From ZC4RG30 sp046047615 (GTDB lineage Bacteria > Pseudomonadota > Gammaproteobacteria > Steroidobacterales > Steroidobacteraceae): a DNA stretch of 64,000 nt. The DNA is taken from NCBI GenBank assembly GCA_046047615.1, contig JBJOHO010000089.1, forward strand, positions 136,403 to 200,402, read 5' to 3'. The number at the start of each line of letters is the position of its first letter. The first letter of the stretch is position 1. Positions 58,001-64,000 of this stretch are shown here, piece after piece. The position numbers were made by a program, and so were the translations under genes. The notes beneath the pieces are model-generated. The model was not told the DNA's origin and did no database searches. It saw nothing but the letters and a program-made list of their open reading frames with translations.

Positions 58001-58293
58001 TCGACGAGGTTGACCCCGCGAACAGAGTAGGCTGTGGCTGTTGGATCAACGACGATCTGTCCCTGCGGACCCATCGTGAACGTGCCCTGAGCCTGCCCAT
58101 AGTTTGCGACCGTGAGGCGCGGGAAGAACTGGTCCGCAGCACCCCAGGTCGGATTGAACACATTGTTGCTAGTTCCCTGGACGTCACGGATGCCGGTATT
58201 GTCGATCGCGAGCAGTGGCATGTTGCCGGGCAAGGTCAGCTGGGCCCGGATGAAGTCAATATCGAGCGTCGACAGATTGATGGCGATGGTCAT
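52087..58293 (-). CDS. Giant secreted haem peroxidase with RTX calcium-binding repeats (MopA-like)
   Basis: 2068 residues; ATG at 58293 with GGAGGAG 5 nt upstream. No N-terminal signal peptide. Residues ~150-700 are an animal-type haem peroxidase: distal motif GQFFDHGLDF (Asp 174, His 175), GDGRSNENIGLTAIHDVFHS and EHNRI (435-458, catalytic Arg 438), and proximal His 547 in YRFGHSML. A ~180-residue insertion (about 220-400) separates the distal motif from the Arg loop. From ~876 to ~1965 the protein consists of RTX nonapeptides (GGxGxDxx) arranged in larger modules. The final ~100 residues, ending TFADFVVIG, resemble a type I secretion signal. Bacterial peroxidases of this layout include MopA enzymes that oxidise Mn(II); others may make hypohalous acids or act on phenols. 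No type I exporter genes are in the window. Not clearly in an operon. Confidence 0.9.
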   Translation of the reverse strand: MTIAINLSTLDIDFIRAQLTLPGNMPLLAIDNTGIRDVQGTSNNVFNPTWGAADQFFPRLTVANYGQAQGTFTMGPQGQIVVDPTATAYSVRGVNLVDANPRLISNLVADQSVEALRELGLVTSNDATIAHAQAELAVQDDPLNLTGARISPLTGSVNPLPFSGFMTLVGQFFDHGLDFVHKGQDGMVLIPLLPGDPLYQEGSSFNFMMASRTNMVDGESVNTVSPFIDLSQSYGSQASHTAFLREYDASGATTGRLVSGGGDSISVLSGPLDGMATWWDIKQNAARIGITLHDINLNDIPAVRLNADGSVWLDASGKAWLVAKGTDGTTFYVQDSHIGSNTVVLQLDEETGQTIALSGATTPTLAAALADIKLETIGHAFLDDMAHGTGPNASNTNEVGDIISTLTKTEYMEDGVTIRYQGTVSDLVNQHFIAGDGRSNENIGLTAIHDVFHSEHNRILVDIKAMVLGGTDSKGVTWEARADAAQWTNEQFFQAAKLVTEMEYQHMIFGEFVRKFSPNIDAFAGYDVTLDASISAEFAHAVYRFGHSMLTETVDLREVTADGKAGADISILLFDAFLNPTAYAHDTAGQVALGMSQQVGYAIDEWVTDALRNNLVGLPLDLATLNMVRGRDAGAATLNQVRTELFQQTGLTTLKPYNSWDEFGLNLLHPESLKNFIMAYSRDAILTQFGVHPTIGGASLSDWSALQMSDPAAYAAALAAAAELALNDATYMTGGNADYQKIDLWLGGLAEQKVAGGMLGSTFDFIFATQMIKLQNGDRFYYLDRLAGTNLLAEIEGQLMSDLVMRNTGTKHLYSDIFSVPDAYVEISATTTTFATATQMANASRAGWYQGTFYGNSGNYLDARGVTSPNGRGNASEMIGGTDNAEAINSMGGNDTVWADGGNDTVEGGNGNDFLHGGEGNDVVADSQGDDLLWGDGGNDVVNGGVGVDQVFGGDGNDTVYGGSGGDVVDGGDGDDTMFGDTGALSNGVLDANGGDDVMAGGGGNDILFGGGGADGLDGGEGNDTLVGGGGADGMIGWDGDDLIVMDEGDTGFNNTIDGGLGFDVVDYSASKGQGTGPDGRVRGIDINLSNLGPAVAPVGVQIPDSFLAVESAIGSDFDDIIIGGPAVVTDQAGVPVFRTDAAGNPLPVIDPVTGQAVVDPLTGLPVFQNIPMNFTLSAGAGNDTLGGGPGDDVLEGGDGTDVVTYAAATAGVTVNLATLTAQNTVGAGIDTLSGIEGVVGTTFADNISGDAGSNYIDGGAGAVNDVLAGGAGVDTLSYASAGAGVTVTLGAANPQNTIGAGSDTVTGFENLVGSAFNDTLSGDGNANVLEGGLGNDVINGQGGTDTVSYSRATSSVVASLAVTTAQNTGGAGIDTITNVENLTGSGYGDRLTGSGGNNVIDGGAGMDNLVGGGGNDTIIGGAGNDTIDGGTGTDVFSLSGSRSDYSITSSRTGTRTFVFLTNKITGEVDQITGIEQLQFVDGLVGLPTVLTANADNYAGTAGNDFVFGGASNDTLNGAAGNDALEGDAGNDSLLGGDGDDTLAGGSGNDLINGGNGFDTAVFSGNLADYTVTTNTQTGVTTVVDNRVGGDGTDSVQLVESLRFADQSYSMPTYLTANADNYAGGAGDEVIYGLAGNDTISGGAGNDLMEGGEGNDSLNGGAGSDSMVGGLGNDVYVVDEAGDAVVEDAGAGTDTVNSSVSYSLAVNVENLTLTGTGAINGAGNALDNVITGNTGDNLLTGGLGNDTLVGGNGIDVALYAGLRSAYTVVVDTTTGNVTVTGAEGTDVLTGMEQIQFVDGVVTVPVMLTAAANNYAGTLGNDSVYGLAGNDTLNGSDGDDYLDGGAGADRLLGGNGNDTMVSDLGNDIITGGAGTDTVSYVGISNSVTVNLGTTAAQNTGGGGRDTITSTENVIGGSANDTLTGNTGNNVLEGGAGNDALNGGTGNDTLVGGAGTDILNGGTGLDTFVFDVDPTQAANRDSINGFVVADDTIQLSQAAFSALSALGTLDAGSFVLGTAAADADDRIIFNSASGALMYDADGSGAGVAVQFATLTGVTGTLTFADFVVIG
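52461..54693 (-). repeat. Higher-order modular repeats within the RTX region
   Basis: Two module types recur at protein level. Module A (~70 residues: TDTVSY..., VTVNL, AQNTGGAG, DTI, ENVxGS, then RTX repeats) occurs at residues ~1201-1270, 1274-1344, 1345-1416 and 1873-1945. Module B (~100 residues: a beta-rich segment, IQFVDG, LTANADNYAG, then RTX repeats) occurs at ~1433-1530, 1557-1650 and 1754-1850. The copies are diverged, so the DNA is not a simple tandem repeat. Confidence 0.8.
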
Positions 58294-58480
58294 GAATGCT
58301 CCTCCGTCCCTGGGAAGTAGGGCGTGGGGGGAGACTGATGTTGTTGCGCCGCATAAACGACCCCCATATGGGTGGGGTCCGAGAAATATCCTTTGCGTTT
58401 TGTAAATAGGTTGATTTTGTCTGAGTCCCCCGTCCCCGCAAGCTGCGTGGATCCACGGGTAGCCGTCGTCAAGATGGGCT
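58294..58480 (-). promoter_or_regulatory. AT-rich upstream region of the RTX peroxidase gene
   Basis: This leader stands out from its surroundings by A/T-rich stretches at 58381-58425 and holds a perfect palindrome CCCATATGGG (58363-58372) inside a broader ACCCCcaTATGGGtGGGGT symmetry, about 75 bp from the start codon. No sigma-70 pair with correct spacing was found (TTTACA is present without a properly spaced -10). The palindrome is a candidate operator. Confidence 0.4.
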
Positions 58481-58755
58481 GCGCCACCAGTGCGTCAATT
58501 GCTATTCCATAAAGCAGCGCTGGGACCGTCCCGGACCACAATACCTGGTGACCGTGTCCAGCGTCGGGGCGCCCGCGAAGTCGCCCGGTGTGGCCGCGCG
58601 CGTGGCTACGACTGCCATGCGGACCTCTCCCTGCCGAAGCCCGTTGCCGCTGCGGCAGTGTTGGCGGCTGTTCTGAGCCAGTTGCGCCGCAAGTTCATCA
58701 CCTGCGGCGCGGAATTCAAGCGCCTGCGGGCCCTGCGGCCCAGCAACGCAGCGTG
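58481..58755. other. Intergenic stretch with no recognisable gene
   Basis: Between the RTX gene's upstream region and the 3' end of the small exported protein gene. Open frames cross it on the plus strand (e.g. 58490-58813) but lack a Shine-Dalgarno, give Cys/Arg-rich translations and run antisense into a better-supported gene. I see no RNA gene or repeat here. Confidence 0.5.
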
Positions 58756-59067
58756 CTATTGCCCGGTGTTCAGCCCGGCCGAAGCATTCAGGCCGGCGCG
58801 ATCCTGCTGTTGACGCAGCCAGTCGCCGGAGCCGTCACGCGAATCCGGCGTGCTGCAGATCTTGCGGGTCCGCAGGTTGGATCCGGTGAGCTTGACGGTG
58901 CGGCAGGTCATCTTGGAGGCCGCCTCTGCGGTGGCCTTCGAGACCTCCACCTTGGTGTCGACCTTGGCCTCGGCGGCAGGCTTCACCTCTTCCGCAGCCT
59001 GGAGCGGCAAGGCCGCAACGGCCAATCCACAGCCCAACACCAGTGCCCGAACACTCCGCTTCAACAT
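58756..59067 (-). CDS. Small exported protein with a conserved-looking Cys pair
   Basis: 103 residues from the ATG at 59067, preceded by AAGGAG at an ideal spacing. A signal peptide (MLKRSVRALVLGCGLAVAAL, cleavage near LQAAEE) leads to a charged, Ala/Glu/Lys-rich segment and then a compact block with two cysteines, MTCRTVKLTGSNLRTRKICS, followed by DWLRQQQDRAG. This Cys-x15-Cys plus DWLRQQQ pattern resembles small uncharacterised periplasmic proteins of xanthomonads and sphingomonads; function unknown. Divergent from the TPR-sulfotransferase gene by 96 bp. Confidence 0.75.
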   Translation of the reverse strand: MLKRSVRALVLGCGLAVAALPLQAAEEVKPAAEAKVDTKVEVSKATAEAASKMTCRTVKLTGSNLRTRKICSTPDSRDGSGDWLRQQQDRAGLNASAGLNTGQ

Positions 59068-59163
59068 GCGCGCGCTCCTTGTCCTGCAACACGGCGACGC
59101 TATCACGATACCGGCCTGCACGCCCTTCCTTGCCTGCGGCGGCCGGGTCTATCCTTCCGGGCC

Positions 59164-61044
59164 ATGGATGTGACCGAGACTGAAGCCGCACTGCCCGAGT
59201 CCAGCCTTGAGGCCTTGGCCTCCCTCCCCGATACCGGCTCAGGCGAAGTCCTGTGGCGGCTGGCCCAGGTGCTGGTCCTGGCTGGCAAGGGCGAGCAGGC
59301 GGTGCCCCTGCTGCGGCGCGCCGTACGGCGGGATGCCGCGCTGGCCCCGGCCTGGCGCGAGCTGGCGTGGCATCTGACGGCCATGGGCGACCTCGACGGC
59401 GCGAGGCTGGCCGAGGCCGCCTACCTGCAGCGCGTGACGTCTGAGCTGCCCTTGCAGCGTGCGCTGGCCACCCTCGCGGCGGGTCGATCCGCAGAGGCCG
59501 AATTCCTGCTGCGCGAATTCCAGCGCAGGCACCCGGACCACGCGCAGGCCTGCCGGCTGCTGGGCGAGGTGGCCTACTGGCGACGCCGCGACACCGAGGC
59601 CATTCCGCTGCTGGGCCGCGTCCTGGCCCTGGACCCGGATGACCAAGGAGCACGCTTCACGCGCGCTGCGGCCGCCTACCGTGCGGGCAACGCCGAATTG
59701 GCGCAGGTCGACGTCGAGGCAGGACTGGCGCGTGAGCCGGAGAATCCCGCCTTCAAGGCCTTGCTGGCGGCAGTCCTCAGCAAGACCGGCGAGGATCTGC
59801 GCACGCTCGACCTGTACGCAGACCTGACGGCGCGCTATCCCAGCCAGCCCAAGCTGTGGATGAGTTATGGCCACATGCTCAAGGCTGCCGGCCGGCAGGC
59901 CGACAGCGTGACCGCCTACCGCCGTGCCATCGCCCACGACCCGCGGCTGGGGGAAGCCTGGTGGAGCCTCGCCAACCTCAAGACCGTGAAGTTCACGGCA
60001 GAAGACATCAGCGCCATGGACGCCGGCCTGGCGCGCGACGATCTCACCGCGGACGAGCGGCTGCATTTCGAGTTCGCCTTGGGCAAGGCCCACGAGGATG
60101 CAAAGCAGTATGAGGCCTCCTTCCGCCACTATGCCGAAGGCAACCGCCTGCGCTCGCTGGATTCCAGTTATGCGCCGATGGATGTCTCCTTCCACGTCGA
60201 GCGCTGCAAGCAGTACCTGACAGGGGAATTTTTTGCAGCCCGCCGCGGCGTCGGCTGCGCAGCACCGGACCCGATCTTCATCGTCGGCCTGCCGCGGGCG
60301 GGTTCCACGCTCATCGAGCAGATCCTGTCGAGCCATCCGGACGTGGAAGGCACGATGGAACTGCCCGACGTGACTGGCCTTGCCCGCAAGCTGTCGGAGC
60401 GCCAGGTCGACGACGAGGTGCGCGACTACATCCACCTGCTGCCGGAGGTGGCGCCGGAAGAGTTCCGGGCCATGGGCGAGAGCTTCCTCGCCACCACGCG
60501 CATCCACCGCAAGCTCGGCCGGCCGTTCTTCATCGACAAGATGCCCAACAACTTCGGGCACATCGGCCTGATCCACCTGATGCTGCCGAACGCGAAGATC
60601 ATCGACGCGCGCCGCCATCCGCTGGCCTCATGCTTCTCGAACTTCAAGCAGCACTTCGCGCTGGGCCAGCTGTTCTCCTACGGCCTCGGGGAGATCGGAC
60701 GCTACTACCGCGACTACGTCGCCCTCATGGCGCACTTCGACGCCGTGCTGCCCGGCCGCGTTCACCGCGTGTTCTACGAGCGCATGGTCGAGGACACCGA
60801 AACCGAAGTGCGGCGGCTGCTGGACTACTGCGGCCTGCCCTTCGACGGCCGCTGCCTGCGTTTCTACGAGAACGACCGCGTGGTGCGCACGGCCAGTTCG
60901 GAACAGGTGCGCCGGCCGATCTACAAGGACGGCGTGGAACACTGGCGGCATTACGAGGCCTGGCTCGGGCCGCTGAAGACAGCGCTGGGCGATGTGCTGG
61001 AGGCCTACCCGGCCGTGCCGGCGTCGCTGCTTCAGTCGCCGTAG
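59164..61044 (+). CDS. TPR-repeat sulfotransferase
   Basis: 626 residues from the ATG at 59164; a much longer in-frame extension upstream is antisense to the small exported protein and is discarded. Residues ~20-330 are tetratricopeptide repeats (e.g. LWRLAQVLVLAGKGEQAVPL, SYGHMLKAAGRQADSVTAYR). The sulfotransferase domain follows: 5'-phosphosulfate loop IFIVGLPRAGSTLIEQILSS (371-390), and the 3'-phosphate site in IIDARRHPLASCFSNFKQHF. It would move sulfate from PAPS to a protein-tyrosine, sugar or lipid acceptor; TPR repeats suggest a protein or peptide partner. It ends by 13-bp overlap with the convergent sulfotransferase gene. Confidence 0.88.
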   Translation: MDVTETEAALPESSLEALASLPDTGSGEVLWRLAQVLVLAGKGEQAVPLLRRAVRRDAALAPAWRELAWHLTAMGDLDGARLAEAAYLQRVTSELPLQRALATLAAGRSAEAEFLLREFQRRHPDHAQACRLLGEVAYWRRRDTEAIPLLGRVLALDPDDQGARFTRAAAAYRAGNAELAQVDVEAGLAREPENPAFKALLAAVLSKTGEDLRTLDLYADLTARYPSQPKLWMSYGHMLKAAGRQADSVTAYRRAIAHDPRLGEAWWSLANLKTVKFTAEDISAMDAGLARDDLTADERLHFEFALGKAHEDAKQYEASFRHYAEGNRLRSLDSSYAPMDVSFHVERCKQYLTGEFFAARRGVGCAAPDPIFIVGLPRAGSTLIEQILSSHPDVEGTMELPDVTGLARKLSERQVDDEVRDYIHLLPEVAPEEFRAMGESFLATTRIHRKLGRPFFIDKMPNNFGHIGLIHLMLPNAKIIDARRHPLASCFSNFKQHFALGQLFSYGLGEIGRYYRDYVALMAHFDAVLPGRVHRVFYERMVEDTETEVRRLLDYCGLPFDGRCLRFYENDRVVRTASSEQVRRPIYKDGVEHWRHYEAWLGPLKTALGDVLEAYPAVPASLLQSP

Positions 61045-61664
61045 GCGTAGCCGAAGCGGGCGATGTCGTCGGCATAGAGCGCACCGACGGCGCCGCGCAA
61101 CGCGTCGTCGTAATAGGCGGTGTAATGCTGGTGCTCCGAGGCGTTGCGCTGCTCGAGCACGCGTGGCGCCAGCCCCGTCGCGTGGCAGAGTTCATCGAAC
61201 CCTGCCTGCAACTGTTCTGCCCGCAGCAGTCGCGTGACCATCACCTGCCCGTCGTCATCGCAGACGAAGCGCGACTGTGGCCAGTAGTGCACGCGTGACA
61301 ACTGTTGCGGCGACTCCAGCACGCGGCGCATCGCCCCTTGAGGGTCATCGGCGAACCAGCCGTTGTTGCGCATCATGAAGGCCACGCAGGAGACAAAGCG
61401 CTCCCAAGGATTGCGCAGCACGGCGAACGAGCAGTACTGCGGCCAGCGCGCTTCACCCAGGGCATCACGGACCTGCCGGGCCGTCTGGTGCCCATGGCCG
61501 TCCGCGGCAAACACGGGGTGATCGATGCGCCGTTGCACGAACAGTGCGACCTGCTCCTCGTCTTCGGGACCCAGCTGGTCACGCAGCGCGAACCGGATGC
61601 TGTGGCTCGCGCTCTTGGGGATGGCGATGAAGGCCAGTCGATGGCGGTGCGAAAGGATCGTCAA
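61032..61664 (-). CDS. Sulfotransferase family 2-type protein
   Basis: 210 residues with a TTG start at 61664 that overlaps the hydroxylase stop (TTGA), a translational-coupling arrangement. FIAIPKSASHSIRFAL (12-27) is the PAPS 5'-phosphosulfate loop, in the form seen in carbohydrate-type (Sulfotransfer_2) enzymes, and FAVLRNPWERFVSCV (about 79-93) the 3'-phosphate site. Small for the family but both PAPS motifs are intact. Acceptor unknown. Confidence 0.83.
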   Translation of the reverse strand: MTILSHRHRLAFIAIPKSASHSIRFALRDQLGPEDEEQVALFVQRRIDHPVFAADGHGHQTARQVRDALGEARWPQYCSFAVLRNPWERFVSCVAFMMRNNGWFADDPQGAMRRVLESPQQLSRVHYWPQSRFVCDDDGQVMVTRLLRAEQLQAGFDELCHATGLAPRVLEQRNASEHQHYTAYYDDALRGAVGALYADDIARFGYAYGD

Positions 61665-62215
61665 GCCTGGGCCCAGGCCAGCGACGGGTCTTCGAAGTAG
61701 TCGACGATGATGTGGATGCGGCGCACCGGCGAGTCGTTGTGGACGCTGTGCGGGCGCATGTTGTCGAGTTCGTAGGCCTCGCCCACGGCGAGCTTGTGGT
61801 CGATGCCATCGACCAGGAAACGCACGTCCTGGTGGGTTTCGAGGGGCACGTGCACGCGGTGCGTGGCCTCGAGCACCCGGCCGATATCGCGGTGGGGCGT
61901 GATGTCGTCACCCGGGCCCAGCAGCGCGATCTGCGCGTTGACCACGCGGCCGGGCCTGTAGAACGAGGCGATGCGCGTGGCGATGGGCTCGAAGGCCTCG
62001 GCCAGCGGCTCCCAGCCGCTCATGGCGCTCGTCGGATGGTAAGGACTGCCCAGCGTCATCAGCAGGTAGATGGTGCGCACCTTGCGCTCCGGCGCCAGCC
62101 GCTGGCGGAAGGACGCATCGGCATCCCAGAGGTTTTCGGGCTGCTGTTCCAGCAGCGCCTTGAACCGCGTGACATCGACCGGCCCCAGGTGCTTCATCGT
62201 GACATCGCAATGCAT
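61661..62215 (-). CDS. Aspartyl/asparaginyl beta-hydroxylase-family oxygenase
   Basis: 184 residues from the ATG at 62215 (an internal ATG six codons later is possible; neither has a clear Shine-Dalgarno). Fe(II)/2-oxoglutarate dioxygenase fold: His-x-Asp in TPHRDIGRV (His 108, Asp 110), partner His in RPHSVHND (His 156) and the 2-oxoglutarate-binding Arg in PVRRIHIIVDYF. Cytoplasmic, no signal peptide. Hydroxylates Asp/Asn side chains in proteins or peptides in known relatives. Translationally coupled to the sulfotransferase, suggesting two successive modifications of the same substrate. Confidence 0.85.
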   Translation of the reverse strand: MHCDVTMKHLGPVDVTRFKALLEQQPENLWDADASFRQRLAPERKVRTIYLLMTLGSPYHPTSAMSGWEPLAEAFEPIATRIASFYRPGRVVNAQIALLGPGDDITPHRDIGRVLEATHRVHVPLETHQDVRFLVDGIDHKLAVGEAYELDNMRPHSVHNDSPVRRIHIIVDYFEDPSLAWAQA

Positions 62216-62288
62216 GGCGCCGGATGCTAGCAAAGGCTTTTTTGGCCGGGCAAGGAAAGACCGCCACCGGCTATAGTCGGGCCGCATC

Positions 62289-64000
62289 ATGGCAAGCGAT
62301 CCGCGACAGACCCTGGCCGAGGCCCATCAGGCCCTGACACGTGGCAATCCGGCCCACGCCTCGCGCCTGCTCGCGACCTTGTCGGGCCCCCAGGCGGACT
62401 GGGCGCCCGCCGTGCACCTGGCGGGCCTCGTAGCGCGGGCGCAGGGCGACCTGTCCCGCGCGGAAGACCTCATGCGCCGCTCCCTGTCCCTCCCCGGCGT
62501 GGCCGGACGGCAGCGCGCCGAGTACGCCAACAACCTCGGCAACCTGCTGCGCGGTTGCGGTTTCACGGTGGCCGCCGAGGCCGCCTACCGGGAGGCCGTC
62601 GCTGCTTCCGACCTGCCGCAGGCGCGCGTCGGACTGGCGCGTGTGTTCCTCGAATCCGACCGCGCGGAGGATGCCATCGCCGTGCTGGCGCGGATTCCGC
62701 CTGCACAGGCCGATGCGAGCGTCTATGTGCTGCTGTCGGAGGCGCTCGCGACCTGCGGTGACGAAGCCGGCGGGCTCGGAGTCCTGTCCCGGGCCAGCGC
62801 GGCGCTGCAGGCCTTGCCGTTGCTGCAACTGGCCCGCGCGGAACGCCTGACGGCTCTGGGCCAACATGGGGATGCAGGGCAGGTCCTGCAACCTTTGCTG
62901 GGCGGGCCGGAAGACGCCGCAGCCCATCTGGCACTCGCCCAGCTTCGATCAGCCCAGCGGGACTGGGCTGGCGCCCTTGAAGTGCTGGGCCGTGCGATCG
63001 CGCGGCATCCGCGGCATGTGCGCTTGTTGCAGGAACAGGCCGCCCTGGCATGGATGACCGGACGCCGCAGTGATTTCGCCGCGGGCCTCAAGGCCGCCCT
63101 GGCCGCCTCACCGGGCGACGCCGCGCTGCGCTTGGCCCTGGCCAGCAGCCTGGCCAACGCCGGTTTCGAAGACGACGGCGAAACCGTGTTGCGCGAGGGG
63201 CTGGGGCAGAGGCCGGACGACGCCGCGCTACTCGCCCTGCTCGCCACGCGCTGTGCCGGGAGCGGCCGGGCGGACGAAGCCGCGTCAGCCATCAAGCGCG
63301 CCTTGGAGCTCGCCGGGGAGTTGCCACTGGTGCGCGAGCAGGCCGCCATCGTCGCGCTGGGCGCCAGCGATGTCGCCGCCGCCCTGGATCACACGGCTTG
63401 GCTGGTGGCCGCCCGGCCGCTGGGGCAGTTTGCGTGGGCACTGCGCGTGGCCGCCCTGAGGCTCGCCGATGATCCGTCCTGGCCTGCGCTGGCCGACCCC
63501 GCGCAGGTCTGCCAGGTGTCGACCCTGGAGCCGCCGCCGGGCTTCGCCGATCTGCAGGCCTTCAATGCGGCGCTGGCACAGCGCCTGCGCGAGCGCCACA
63601 GCCTGGTTGCCCATCCACTGGTGAACTCGGTGCGTGGCGGCACCCAGGTGGAAATCCCCCTCGCTGCCGAGAACGATCCCCTGCTGCGTGCATTCCTCGA
63701 GGCCGTGCGCAAGCCGGTCGCCGAGTACATTGCACACATGCCCGACGACGCCCTGCACCCGCTGTGGCGGCGCAAGCGCAGCAACTTCCGTCTCAGCGGC
63801 TGCTGGTCGGTGCGCCTGCGCGGCAGTGCCGGGCGGCATGTCAGCCACATCCACCCGGAAGGGTGGATCAGTTCAGCCTACTACGTGGATGTGCCTGCCG
63901 AAGTCACCGACAGCCCCTCACAGGCAGGCTGGCTGTCCTTCGGGCGCCCGCCCTACCCGGCTGCCCGCCTTGACGCCCTGGGCCATGTGCGCCCCGAGGC
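62289..64000 (+). CDS. TPR-repeat 2OG-Fe(II) oxygenase (partial, runs off right edge)
   Basis: The ATG at 62289 opens a frame with no stop to position 64000 (570 codons visible). Residues ~1-400 are degenerate TPR/Sel1-like helical pairs, rich in Ala/Leu/Arg. Around residue 500-540, SGCWSVRLRGSAGRHVSHIH then PEGWISSAYYVDVP is the signature of the putative 2OG-Fe(II) oxygenase family (HxHP iron site near residue 520). TPR-oxygenases of this type are often found beside TPR-sulfotransferases. Divergent from the hydroxylase gene by 73 bp; TATAGT just upstream could be a -10 box. Confidence 0.82.
   Translation, partial: MASDPRQTLAEAHQALTRGNPAHASRLLATLSGPQADWAPAVHLAGLVARAQGDLSRAEDLMRRSLSLPGVAGRQRAEYANNLGNLLRGCGFTVAAEAAYREAVAASDLPQARVGLARVFLESDRAEDAIAVLARIPPAQADASVYVLLSEALATCGDEAGGLGVLSRASAALQALPLLQLARAERLTALGQHGDAGQVLQPLLGGPEDAAAHLALAQLRSAQRDWAGALEVLGRAIARHPRHVRLLQEQAALAWMTGRRSDFAAGLKAALAASPGDAALRLALASSLANAGFEDDGETVLREGLGQRPDDAALLALLATRCAGSGRADEAASAIKRALELAGELPLVREQAAIVALGASDVAAALDHTAWLVAARPLGQFAWALRVAALRLADDPSWPALADPAQVCQVSTLEPPPGFADLQAFNAALAQRLRERHSLVAHPLVNSVRGGTQVEIPLAAENDPLLRAFLEAVRKPVAEYIAHMPDDALHPLWRRKRSNFRLSGCWSVRLRGSAGRHVSHIHPEGWISSAYYVDVPAEVTDSPSQAGWLSFGRPPYPAARLDALGHVRPE

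Noticed and set aside
58490..58813. A 107-residue plus-strand frame in the RTX upstream region
   Set aside because: No Shine-Dalgarno, Cys-rich C-terminus from overlap with the opposite gene, no conserved pattern; considered and left unannotated.
58588..59163. An upstream in-frame extension of the TPR-sulfotransferase
   Set aside because: It runs antisense to the small exported protein, which has a better start and signal peptide, and its translation has no TPR or other pattern.

Overview
This GC-rich window reads as chromosome of an aerobic gammaproteobacterium. The evidence is gene order and gene architecture: separate nuoC and nuoD, a NuoG without the extra N7 cluster cysteines, secG-tRNA-Leu-nuoA...nuoN followed by an initiator tRNA, hrcA-grpE-dnaK-dnaJ-dapB-carA-carB-greA, and recN-fur-bamE-ratA-smpB. 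These arrangements resemble the Xanthomonadales/Nevskiales/Steroidobacterales side of the class. That placement is an inference, because no rRNA gene is present. PEP-CTERM, PQQ-dehydrogenase, Baeyer-Villiger monooxygenase and LigAB-type genes suggest a free-living, metabolically versatile lifestyle.

Layout. 1-8.5 kb is accessory and mostly on the minus strand: a truncated signalling-type gene, a PRMT-like methyltransferase, a secreted nuclease, a lipoprotein PQQ dehydrogenase with haem c, an O6-methylguanine methyltransferase on the plus strand, then a Baeyer-Villiger monooxygenase with an NTF2-like partner and ligA-ligB. 8.6-28.6 kb is a minus-strand housekeeping block: rlmE, ftsH, folP, glmM, tpiA, secG, tRNA-Leu(GAG), the 14-gene nuo operon (complex I) and tRNA-fMet, closed by a strong terminator. 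29.3-34 kb holds yhbY on the plus strand, a TonB-dependent receptor, a PEP-CTERM protein and a padR-pspC pair. 34-44.6 kb is minus strand again: hrcA-grpE-dnaK-dnaJ-dapB, then carA-carB-greA, with heat-shock-type promoters before grpE and dnaK. 44.8-52 kb carries nadK, recN, fur, bamE, ratA, smpB, a radical SAM gene, apt and a Tat-type sulfatase. 52-64 kb is accessory: a 6.2-kb gene for a secreted haem peroxidase with RTX repeats, a small exported protein, a TPR-sulfotransferase, a translationally coupled Asp/Asn hydroxylase and sulfotransferase, and a TPR-2OG-Fe(II) oxygenase that runs off the right edge.

How it fits together. Complex I, carbamoyl-phosphate synthesis, lysine/murein precursor synthesis (dapB, glmM), folate, glycolysis, protein export and proteostasis form the core. 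The interesting material sits where conserved gene order is broken: after tRNA-fMet (where rimP-nusA-infB would be expected), between yhbY and greA, and right of smpB. The leading candidate for a poorly described system is the right-hand 12 kb: a giant RTX peroxidase resembling manganese-oxidising MopA-type enzymes, beside four genes for protein or glycan modification (two sulfotransferases and two iron-dependent oxygenases). A second candidate is the bacterial PRMT homologue at 0.5-1.6 kb, which keeps the full set of arginine-methyltransferase sequence hallmarks. I saw no insertion sequence, CRISPR array, rRNA, phage gene or replication origin.
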